Translations under genes and position numbers: made by a program
The notes under the pieces: generated by a model
Seen by the model: only the letters and a program-made list of their open reading frames with translations
Told to the model about the DNA's origin: nothing
The model's database searches: none
Source of the DNA: Streptosporangiaceae bacterium
GTDB taxonomy: Bacteria; Actinomycetota; Actinomycetes; Streptosporangiales; Streptosporangiaceae
Direction: 5' to 3'
DNA length: 5,083 nt
Assembly: GCA_030045175.1 (NCBI GenBank)
Contig: JASIBM010000040.1
Location: 1-5,083, forward strand
Part shown: positions 1 to 5,083 of the stretch, in pieces
Layout of the letters: every line of letters begins with the position of its first letter
Numbering within the stretch: the first letter of the stretch is position 1

Positions 1-28
1 CATGGGTGTGGCTCTTTTGGAGTGAGCC
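1..28 (+). repeat. Left terminal inverted repeat of the IS
   Basis: All 28 bases are the exact reverse complement of 1694-1721; pairing stops at base 29. The core includes GGCTCTTTTGGAGTGAGCC (10-28). Because the window begins at base 1, the repeat could extend further left, but base 1721 is the last matching base that can be tested. Confidence 0.93.
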
Positions 29-70
29 GGTTGCGGTGAGTGCGGGCGCTGTGGCGTGGCTGCGTAGTAG

Positions 71-132
71 TGAGGCTTCCGTTCCGTATGGTCCTGATGT
101 GCGAAATCGGAACCGGCGGAAGGGAAGCCTCA
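71..132 (+). promoter_or_regulatory. Leader hairpin covering the transposase ribosome-binding site
   Basis: Bases 71-80 (TGAGGCTTCC) pair perfectly with 123-132 (GGAAGCCTCA). Bases 81-86 (GTTCCG) pair with 108-113 (CGGAAC). The unpaired bases 114-122 form a one-sided bulge, giving 16 pairs in total. The only purine-rich Shine-Dalgarno candidate for the GTG start at 134 is GGAAGGGAAG (118-127), and its 3' half lies in the outer stem. In a transcript that includes the whole leader, the ribosome-binding site would be partly hidden. Transcript-dependent RBS masking is known in other insertion sequences such as IS10 and IS50; its operation here is inferred. No convincing -35/-10 pair was found in 29-133. 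Confidence 0.5.
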
Positions 133-133
133 G

Positions 134-1693
134 GTGGAACAGTACGGGCTGGATGAGCTGGCGGCTAGCGCGGAGTCGGTACTGGCGGGCTTGGGGCCGC
201 TGGTGGCCGGGCTGGCCCGGCTGGCGGATCAGGCGTGCCAGGCGGTGACGCTGGATGGGCTGGAGGTGCTGGTCCTGGGGCAGGGCAGGGAGTTGCTGCG
301 CGGGCTGGTCCAGCTCGGCCTGGACGCGCAGGCCGATGCGGAGGTCGCGGTGGCGGGGGTCACGGGCGCGGACGGGGTGACGCGGGCTCGCGCCGAGCGC
401 GGTCATGTCCGGCAGGTCGTGACGAGGCTGGGTGCGGTGAGCGTGCGGCGGATCGCGTACCGGGCCGGGGTGACGGGCGTGCCGTCGCTGTTCCCGCGCG
501 ACGCGGTGCTGAACTTGCCGGCCGCGGGGTACTCCTGGCAGCTGCAGCGCCTGGCCGAGATGTGCAGCCGGTCCGGCTCCTACCAGCAGGCCAGCGAGCT
601 CGTGCGGGCCGCGACCGGGGTCCGCGTCGGCAAGCGGCAGCTGGAGCAGATCACCGCCCTGGCTGCCGCCGACGCCGGGCAGTTCGGCCAGGACCGGCCC
701 CGAGATCGCGGGGAGCCGGCCGGGACCGGGGACGGCGGCGAGGGCCTGCTGCCGCTGGCGATCTCCGCGGACGGCAAGGGCGTGGCGATGCGCCCCGAGG
801 CGCGCCGCGGCACCGCCGCGGCCCCGGCCCGGCGGGCGCGGACCTTCGAGCACCGGCGGGGCACCGGGGAGAAAACAGGCCACAAGCGGATGGCCGAGAC
901 CGGCGCCGTGTTCGACGTCTGGCCCCCGGACGGCCCGCCGCGCACCCCCGAGCAGGTCATGCGCCCCGACCCGGACCCACGCGCCCGCCCGCCAGGGCCG
1001 CGCGCGGTGAACCGCTGGTACGTCACCGACATCACCGCCGGCCGCGACGTCACCATCGGCAAGGCCTTCGACGAGGCCGAGCGCCGCGACCCCGGCCACC
1101 GCCGGACCTGGATCGCGCTGGTCGACGGCGACATCTACCAGCTCGGCCTGATCCAGGACCAGGCCGAGGCCCGCGGCGTCACCGTGACCATCCTGATCGA
1201 CTTCATCCACGTGCTGGAATACCTGTGGAAGGCCGCCTGGTGCTTCCACCACCCCCGCGACCCGGCCACGGAGGACTGGGTGACCGCGCAGGCCCTGGAC
1301 ATCCTGCACGGCCGCGCCAGCGAGGTCATCACCACGATCCGCCAGCTCGCCACGGACCACCCGCCCAGGCCCGGCAGCGAGCACGCCAAGGTCATCCGCA
1401 AGACCCTGCACTACCTCGACGCCAAGCAGCCCTACCTGGACTACCCCGCCGCCCTCGCCCGCCACTGGCCCATCGCCACCGGCGTCATCGAAGGCGCCTG
1501 CCGCCACCTCGTCCACGACCGCATGGGCATCACCGGCGCCCGCTGGAGCCTCGACGGCGCCCAGGCCATGCTCTCGATGCGCGCCATCGCCGCCAGCGGC
1601 GACCTCGACGCCTACTGGGACTACCACATCCAGCACGAACACCACCGCAACCACCTCAGCCGCTACCACGACACCCACGCGCTCGCGGCTTGA
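134..1693 (+). CDS. ISKra4-family DDE transposase
   Basis: This 519-aa protein is expected to catalyse cut-and-paste or copy-type movement of the surrounding element by binding its terminal repeats. The N-terminal ~110 residues are Ala/Leu-rich. Residues ~120-180, including the YQQASELV region, resemble the helical DNA-binding part of this family. The catalytic core begins at ISADGKG with Asp213. It continues with IALVDGD (Asp331, Asp333) and LIDFIHVLEYLW (Asp356, His359), and ends at GVIEGACRHLVHDRMGITG, where Glu453 is the likely last acid of the DDE triad. The order and spacing, the IEG...DRM...GARW signature and the length agree with ISKra4-type transposases. Which of the middle acidic residues is catalytic is uncertain. 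The GTG start at 134 is chosen because a purine-rich Shine-Dalgarno candidate lies at 118-127 and the sequence before it is hairpin leader. The frame is uninterrupted. The 5' half is G-rich and the 3' half C-rich on this strand. No frameshift or second ORF is seen. Confidence 0.9.
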   Translation: MEQYGLDELAASAESVLAGLGPLVAGLARLADQACQAVTLDGLEVLVLGQGRELLRGLVQLGLDAQADAEVAVAGVTGADGVTRARAERGHVRQVVTRLGAVSVRRIAYRAGVTGVPSLFPRDAVLNLPAAGYSWQLQRLAEMCSRSGSYQQASELVRAATGVRVGKRQLEQITALAAADAGQFGQDRPRDRGEPAGTGDGGEGLLPLAISADGKGVAMRPEARRGTAAAPARRARTFEHRRGTGEKTGHKRMAETGAVFDVWPPDGPPRTPEQVMRPDPDPRARPPGPRAVNRWYVTDITAGRDVTIGKAFDEAERRDPGHRRTWIALVDGDIYQLGLIQDQAEARGVTVTILIDFIHVLEYLWKAAWCFHHPRDPATEDWVTAQALDILHGRASEVITTIRQLATDHPPRPGSEHAKVIRKTLHYLDAKQPYLDYPAALARHWPIATGVIEGACRHLVHDRMGITGARWSLDGAQAMLSMRAIAASGDLDAYWDYHIQHEHHRNHLSRYHDTHALAA

Positions 1694-1721
1694 GGCTCAC
1701 TCCAAAAGAGCCACACCCATG
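1694..1721 (-). repeat. Right terminal inverted repeat of the IS
   Basis: Exact reverse complement of bases 1-28. It begins immediately after the transposase TGA (1691-1693), so there is no non-coding spacer at this end. The host sequence resumes at 1722. Confidence 0.93.
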
Positions 1722-1722
1722 T

Positions 1723-1776
1723 GCCATCCACCCGGAACGACCGGACCGATCCGCCATTCATCCGGCGAGAACGATC
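1723..1776 (+). repeat. Imperfect direct repeat in the IS right flank
   Basis: GCCATCCACCCGG (1723-1735) recurs as GCCATTCATCCGG (1753-1765), 11 of 13 bases identical and 30 bp apart. Each copy is followed by a GAACGAYC-like motif (second copy ending at 1776). It could be a pair of regulator sites or a decayed duplication; chance is also possible in GC-rich DNA. It lies directly beside the insertion sequence. Confidence 0.25.
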
Positions 1777-1806
1777 AAGATTTGTGACGTGTGGTATCCG
1801 AGTGAC

Positions 1807-1832
1807 CAATGGGACGAGATCTCGTCCGATTG
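1807..1832. promoter_or_regulatory. 26-bp near-perfect palindrome, candidate operator of the protease gene
   Basis: The centre GGACGAGATCTCGTCC (1812-1827) is a perfect 16-bp palindrome. It is flanked by one G/G mismatch (1811 against 1828) and then by CAAT (1807-1810) pairing with ATTG (1829-1832). Twelve of 13 half-site positions are therefore symmetric with no central spacer. This is typical of a site for a homodimeric repressor or activator such as a TetR- or GntR-type protein, although no regulator gene is in view. It ends 113 bp before the chosen protease start, within the probable promoter region. It has no T-tract, so a terminator is unlikely. The rest of 1722-1945 shows no gene. A TAGATT (1898-1903) could be a -10 box, but no well-spaced -35 box accompanies it. 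Confidence 0.5.
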
Positions 1833-1932
1833 CCAGCCGGGGCGCCACCACCACGTGGCACAGCGCCAGGGCACTCGTCGCTGACGCCATTTTCTAGTAG
1901 ATTCACTTCTGACCAAAAGCCGTACTCTGCGC

Positions 1933-1940
1933 AAAGGTGA
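1933..1940 (+). promoter_or_regulatory. Ribosome-binding site that selects the protease start
   Basis: AAAGGTGA matches part of the actinobacterial Shine-Dalgarno (AAAGGAGGTGA-like). Three in-frame starts follow closely: GTG 1937, ATG 1940 and ATG 1946. AAAGG overlaps the first and is only two bases from the second. It lies eight bases from ATG 1946, the usual distance, so 1946 is preferred. Confidence 0.55.
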
Positions 1941-1945
1941 TGCTG

Positions 1946-3415
1946 ATGCCCAGAAGCAGATTGATAACATCGGCCGCCGCAGCGGCCGTGCTGCTGGCCG
2001 GGATGGCCTTGGCCGCTGGTGCCAGCCCGGCGGCCGTGGCAGCCAGGGGAGCCGCGAAGGCCCACGTCGGTGCCATGTCAGTGCCCGCGCCACTAGTCCA
2101 CGGCAAGCTTGGCTCGCTCCACGGCAAGCTCGGCCCGCTCGACGCCAAGCTCGTCGAGGTCGGCGCCCAGCCGCCCACGGACGCCCAGTGCCGGGCAGCG
2201 TTTGACTTTCCCTGCTACAGCCCGCAGGAGATCAGGCAGGCCTACGGCGTGAACAGCCTGCTCGCGCGCGGCGACGATGGCGCGGGCCAGACGATCGTCA
2301 TCTTCGATTCCTATGGCAGCCCCACGATCGCCTCGGACCTGGCCAGCTTCGACGCCGGGTACGGCCTGCCCGCGCCGCCGTCGTTCACCATCCTCTCGCC
2401 GCTCGGTACGGTTCCCTTCGATCCGAGCGCCATTCCCGACCAGATCGGCTGGGCCGCAGAGACGACACTTGACGTCGAGTGGTCGCACGCCATGGCCCCG
2501 GACGCGAGCATCGTGCTGATGACGAGCCCGGTCGACGAGACCCAGGGCGTCCAGGGCATGCCGCAGTTCAATGAGCTCGAGAACTACGCGCTTGACCACC
2601 ATCTCGGCCAGGTCTTCTCGCAGAGCTGGGGCACGACGGAGAACACCTTGTTCACCTCCGCTGGTGAGCAGGTCCTCAGCGACTTCGAGTCCACCTACGC
2701 CCGCGCGGCCGCGATGGGCGTCACCGTGCTCGCCTCGGCGGGCGACTCAGGAACGGCGAACCCGGACGTGGACGGGAACATCTACCCGTTCCCGACCGTC
2801 AACTTCCCCGCGTCGTCGCCGCTGGCCACCGCGGTCGGCGGGACCAGCCTCTACGCTGACACCAGTGGCAACTACCAGTCGGAGACGGTGTGGAACTCCG
2901 ACGGTGGCGCTGGCGGCGGTGGCATCAGCCAGCAGTTCGCCGAGCCGCTCTACCAGCGCCTGCTTCCTGAGTCCGACCAGGCGCAGCTCGCCGGCATGCG
3001 AGGGCTACCTGACATCGCGTGGAACGCCGACCCCAACACGCCCGTCCTGGTCTACTTGTCCTTCTTCGGGCCGAGCGCTGCTGGCTACTACTCGATAGGC
3101 GGCACGAGCGAGGGATCCCCGAGCCTGGCCGGGGCGGTTGCCGACATCGACCAGCTTGCCGGGCACCCGGTCGGCCTGCTCAACCCCTATCTGTACGTGC
3201 TCGGCACGCTCGGCATCGGATTCCACGACGTCACCGTGGGCAACAACGCCCTCGATGGCATACCTGGCTACAGCGCCACGCCCGGCTGGGACCTGGCCTC
3301 AGGGTGGGGCTCGCCCGATCTAGGGCAGCTGTTCGGTGACATCGCGTTCCTGGCCCGCGGCCAGGACCACACGCTGAGGGCGCTCAAGCTCCGCGCCCGC
3401 ACGCTGATCAGGTAA
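1946..3415 (+). CDS. Secreted S53-family serine-carboxyl peptidase (sedolisin/kumamolisin type)
   Basis: This is a predicted exported endopeptidase of the sedolisin family, which in known members cleaves proteins at acidic pH through a Ser-Glu-Asp triad. Numbering from ATG 1946 (489 aa), a signal peptide covers residues 1 to ~32: MPRSR, an Ala/Leu/Val core, and AxA-like cleavage options near 23-32. The catalytic Glu and Asp fit AAETTLDVEW (Glu172, Asp176, spaced four apart as in sedolisin). The oxyanion Asp is Asp267 in ASAGDSG, and the nucleophile is Ser388 in IGGTSEGSP. The C-terminal calcium site fits HDVT (Asp428) and GWDLASGWGSP. The catalytic domain starts at about residue 90, leaving no room for the ~180-residue activation propeptide of classical members. 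Short forms like this are, to my knowledge, also found in actinobacteria. Cys82 and Cys90 are the only cysteines seen and may form a disulfide. A basic tail ends the protein, with no sorting signal or membrane anchor. Transcription probably ends at the hairpin just downstream. Confidence 0.9.
   Translation: MPRSRLITSAAAAAVLLAGMALAAGASPAAVAARGAAKAHVGAMSVPAPLVHGKLGSLHGKLGPLDAKLVEVGAQPPTDAQCRAAFDFPCYSPQEIRQAYGVNSLLARGDDGAGQTIVIFDSYGSPTIASDLASFDAGYGLPAPPSFTILSPLGTVPFDPSAIPDQIGWAAETTLDVEWSHAMAPDASIVLMTSPVDETQGVQGMPQFNELENYALDHHLGQVFSQSWGTTENTLFTSAGEQVLSDFESTYARAAAMGVTVLASAGDSGTANPDVDGNIYPFPTVNFPASSPLATAVGGTSLYADTSGNYQSETVWNSDGGAGGGGISQQFAEPLYQRLLPESDQAQLAGMRGLPDIAWNADPNTPVLVYLSFFGPSAAGYYSIGGTSEGSPSLAGAVADIDQLAGHPVGLLNPYLYVLGTLGIGFHDVTVGNNALDGIPGYSATPGWDLASGWGSPDLGQLFGDIAFLARGQDHTLRALKLRARTLIR
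2099..2161 (+). repeat. Three 21-bp tandem repeats inside the protease N-terminus
   Basis: Three in-frame 21-bp units encode HGKLGSL, HGKLGPL and DAKLVEV (residues 52-72 of the protease). The first two units differ at only two codons and the third is diverged. They lie between the signal peptide and the catalytic domain, where classical S53 enzymes carry a propeptide. The heptad length with Leu at fixed positions could form a short helix. Function is unknown. Confidence 0.6.
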
Positions 3416-3421
3416 ACGGCG

Positions 3422-3470
3422 CGACGTGCCCGCCGCGAGCCGCATGGTTTCGCGGCGGGCACGTCGGTTT
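3422..3470 (+). terminator. Strong hairpin terminator after the protease gene
   Basis: A perfect 17-bp stem pairs 3422-3438 (CGACGTGCCCGCCGCGA) with 3450-3466, closing an 11-base loop (3439-3449). The protease TAA ends at 3415, so the stem starts seven bases later. Only a short GTTT follows, and such weak U-tracts are common after actinobacterial terminators. It should separate the protease from the downstream flavoprotein gene. The near-perfect symmetry could also let it act on transcripts from the opposite strand. Confidence 0.85.
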
Positions 3471-3474
3471 CTAA

Positions 3475-3521
3475 GGCCGCATCCGGACCTCACTGGTCAT
3501 TCGGCCGGATCGCACGCGGCC
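3475..3521 (+). other. Bulged hairpin in the leader region of the flavoprotein gene
   Basis: GGCCGC (3475-3480) pairs with GCGGCC (3516-3521), and ATCCGG (3481-3486) pairs with CCGGAT (3505-3510). This gives 12 pairs with a one-sided five-base bulge (CGCAC, 3511-3515) and an 18-base loop. It begins nine bases after the terminator stem. It could be a second, backup terminator arm or a structured 5' leader of the next gene. No U-tract follows. The pairing is seen in the sequence, but its function is not established. Confidence 0.35.
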
Positions 3522-3558
3522 AGAAGTCGCGCGGAGCCCGAGGACTGTAGTTACCCGC

Positions 3559-3581
3559 GTGATCACCTGCGTGCAGATCTG
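3559..3581. promoter_or_regulatory. Two adjacent 8-bp palindromes upstream of the flavoprotein gene
   Basis: GTGATCAC (3559-3566) and CAGATCTG (3574-3581) are each perfect palindromes, with centres 15 bp apart, lying 36-59 bases before the chosen start of the next gene. They could be operator half-sites or chance GATC-containing palindromes. No clear -35/-10 pair can be assigned in 3522-3617, although AT-richer stretches (TAGATC 3585-3590, TTGATA 3605-3610) lie there. Confidence 0.2.
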
Positions 3582-3617
3582 GAATAGATCGCTCATCGAC
3601 GAAATTGATAGACGAGC

Positions 3618-5083
3618 ATGAGTGCCATGACTGAGCAGGCCGAGGGATCCCGCACGGCGATCCTCACGGTGGACGACGATCCGGGGGTGTCCCGGGCGGT
3701 GGCCAGGGACCTGCGGCGGCGTTACGGCGAGCAGCACCGCATCGTGCGGGCCGAGTCGGCGCCCGAGGCGCTCGATGCGCTGCGGCAGATGAAGCTGCGC
3801 GGTGACCTGGTCGCGGTGATCCTGGCCGACTACCGGATGCCGGACCTGAACGGAATCGAGTTCCTCGAGCAGGCCATGGACATCTACCCGGGCGCGCGGC
3901 GGGTGCTGCTGACCGCCTACGCCGACACCGGCGCCGCGATCGACGCGATCAACGTCGTCGACCTTGATCACTATCTGCTCAAGCCGTGGGATCCGCCGGA
4001 GGAAAAGCTTTACCCGGTGGTCGACGCGCTGCTTGAGGCGTGGGAGGCGGCGGACCACCGTGCGGTGCAAGAGACCAAGGTGGTCGGGCATCGCTGGTCG
4101 GCGCGCTCGTCGGAGGTCCGTGAGTTCCTCGCCCGCAACCAGGTGCCGTACCGCTGGTACGCGGCCGACGAGCCGGAGGGGCAGCGGCTGCTCGCCGCCG
4201 CGGGAGCGGACGGGCGCGTGCTGCCGGTCGTGATCACCGCGGACGGCGAGGCGCTGATCGAGCCTACGGACGCCGAGCTGGCGTCCCGCGTCGGGCTGGC
4301 CACCACGCCGTCGAAGGATTTCTACGACCTGATCGTCGTCGGCGGCGGGCCCGCCGGGCTGGGCGCCGCGGTGTACGGCGCCTCGGAGGGCCTGCGCACC
4401 GTGCTGGTGGAGCGGCTGGCGACCGGCGGCCAGGCGGGGCAGAGCTCGCGGATCGAGAATTACCTCGGTTTTCCTGACGGCGTGTCCGGGGCGCAGCTCA
4501 CCGGCCGGGCGCGCCGCCAGGCGACCAGGTTCGGCGCCGAGGTGCTGACCACGCGCGAGGTGACCGGCCTGGAGGTCCGCGGCTCGGCGCGCCGGGTGAC
4601 GTTCGCTGACGGCACCTTCATTGACGCTCACACCGTCCTGCTAGCCACCGGGGTGTCCTACCGGCGGCTTGGTGCGCCCGGGCTGGACGAGCTGACCGGT
4701 CGCGGGGTGTATTACGGCTCGGCGCTGACCGAGGCGACGGCCTGCCAGGACCAGGATGTCTTCATCGTCGGCGGGGCCAACTCGGCCGGGCAGGCGGCCC
4801 TGTTCCTGTCGCGGTACGCCAAGTCGGTGACGCTGCTGGTCCGCGGGGCGTCGCTGGAACAGTCGATGTCGTACTACCTGATCAGGCGGATCGCCGAGAA
4901 TCCCGCCATATCCGTGCGGACCTGTACCGAGGTCGCCGGGGCTTCCGGTAGCGAGCATCTGGAGCGGCTGACGCTGCGGGACACCGCGGCCGGGTCGACG
5001 CAGACCGTGGACGCGCAGTGGCTGTACCTGTTCATCGGCGCTGAGCCGCTCACCGACTGGCTGGGCGACGTCGTGGTCCGAGA
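3618..5083 (+). CDS. Fused response-regulator receiver / thioredoxin-reductase-like FAD oxidoreductase (3' end beyond the window)
   Basis: The open frame of 488 codons runs off the right edge. Residues 13-135 form a receiver domain: acidic pocket VDDD (Asp19-21), phospho-acceptor Asp71 in ILADYRMP, Thr99 in LLTAYAD and Lys122 in LLKPWDPP. Residues ~154-228 resemble a glutaredoxin/thioredoxin-like fold, but SARS stands where a CxxC would be. From 236 a two-dinucleotide-domain flavoprotein begins: FAD motif VGGGPAGLGAA (241-251), GGQAGQSSRIENYLGFP, ATG at 343-345, NAD(P)H motif VGGANSAGQAA (384-394) and the second FAD motif FIGAEPLTDWL at the end. The thioredoxin-reductase CxxC is absent: the equivalent stretch reads YYGSALTEATAC with only Cys376. 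The architecture matches proteins annotated 'fused response regulator/thioredoxin-disulfide reductase', usually about 550-560 aa, so some 60-70 residues are probably missing. True disulfide-reductase activity is doubtful. A histidine-kinase partner is expected but not visible. ATG 3627 is an alternative start, and both have weak ribosome-binding sites. Confidence 0.88.
   Translation, partial: MSAMTEQAEGSRTAILTVDDDPGVSRAVARDLRRRYGEQHRIVRAESAPEALDALRQMKLRGDLVAVILADYRMPDLNGIEFLEQAMDIYPGARRVLLTAYADTGAAIDAINVVDLDHYLLKPWDPPEEKLYPVVDALLEAWEAADHRAVQETKVVGHRWSARSSEVREFLARNQVPYRWYAADEPEGQRLLAAAGADGRVLPVVITADGEALIEPTDAELASRVGLATTPSKDFYDLIVVGGGPAGLGAAVYGASEGLRTVLVERLATGGQAGQSSRIENYLGFPDGVSGAQLTGRARRQATRFGAEVLTTREVTGLEVRGSARRVTFADGTFIDAHTVLLATGVSYRRLGAPGLDELTGRGVYYGSALTEATACQDQDVFIVGGANSAGQAALFLSRYAKSVTLLVRGASLEQSMSYYLIRRIAENPAISVRTCTEVAGASGSEHLERLTLRDTAAGSTQTVDAQWLYLFIGAEPLTDWLGDVVVR

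Larger units (their letters stand above)
1..1721 (+). mobile_element. ISKra4-family insertion sequence, apparently complete
   Basis: The segment is bounded by perfect 28-bp inverted repeats (1-28 and 1694-1721) and contains a single full-length transposase gene, so it looks like a complete and possibly active insertion sequence. The family call rests on the transposase. A leader of about 105 bp separates the left repeat from the start codon, whereas the stop codon directly abuts the right repeat. The left flank lies outside the window, so a target duplication cannot be confirmed. The outermost four bases at both ends read CATG, which is self-complementary. They could therefore be the last bases of the inverted repeat or a 4-bp target duplication, in which case the element would be 5-1717. 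No passenger gene is present. The element lies about 225 bp upstream of a secreted protease gene. Confidence 0.88.

Noticed and set aside
580..1401. Minus-strand open frames within the transposase gene
   Set aside because: Ser/Arg/Pro-rich antisense translations with no domain, fully inside a gene identified with confidence.
1851..1858. CCACGTGG palindrome before the protease
   Set aside because: Only 8 bp with no extension; E-box-like palindromes are frequent by chance in such GC-rich DNA, and the 26-bp palindrome nearby is far stronger.
235..1884. 549-aa open frame on the plus strand overlapping the transposase
   Set aside because: It is an alternative frame of the transposase gene, extremely Arg/Pro/Gly-rich, with no family motif, and it crosses the IS end into host sequence.
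1881..1903. CTGACG ... TAGATT as a sigma-70-type promoter for the protease
   Set aside because: The spacing is only 11 bases instead of about 17, so the pair was not called; TAGATT alone remains a weak -10 candidate.
1663..2178. Several minus-strand open frames across the IS end and the protease leader
   Set aside because: They overlap each other, the inverted repeat and the protease signal-peptide region. None shows a ribosome-binding site or protein motif. One could be imagined as a small antisense gene, but nothing supports it.
3471..4631. 386-aa open frame on the minus strand
   Set aside because: It lies antisense to the receiver-flavoprotein gene, whose motifs are unmistakable. The translated minus-strand product is Arg/His/Pro-rich without recognisable domains, the usual antisense shadow in GC-rich DNA.

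Overview
The window is very GC-rich DNA with strong G/C bias at third codon positions, GTG start codons and an actinobacterial gene repertoire. It most likely comes from a soil-type filamentous actinomycete; the genus cannot be fixed from the sequence. It reads as three consecutive plus-strand units, with no RNA gene, CRISPR array or prophage signal seen.

Positions 1-1721 hold an apparently intact insertion sequence. It has 28-bp perfect terminal inverted repeats, a roughly 105-bp leader containing a long hairpin, and one 519-aa ISKra4-type DDE transposase whose stop codon abuts the right inverted repeat. The element fills the left edge of the window, so its left target flank is not visible.

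Positions 1722-1945 are a regulatory gap with a 26-bp near-perfect palindrome (1807-1832), the best operator candidate in the window. It is followed by 1946-3415, a secreted S53 (sedolisin/kumamolisin-type) serine-carboxyl peptidase with all expected catalytic residues. It lacks room for the usual large propeptide. A strong hairpin terminator (3422-3466) starts seven bases after its stop.

Positions 3467-3617 are a short intergenic region with a second bulged hairpin and two 8-bp palindromes. From 3618 to the window end runs a partial gene for a response-regulator receiver domain fused, through a cysteine-free glutaredoxin-like segment, to a thioredoxin-reductase-like flavoprotein. That flavoprotein lacks the redox-active CxxC. 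The reading frame is open to the right edge.

The three genes do not look like one pathway. The protease is its own transcription unit closed by a terminator, the flavoprotein is a separate signalling/redox gene, and the IS is an insertion next to the protease control region. I found no clearly new system. The least ordinary items are the CxxC-less receiver-flavoprotein fusion, the palindrome upstream of the protease, and a hairpin that covers the transposase ribosome-binding site.
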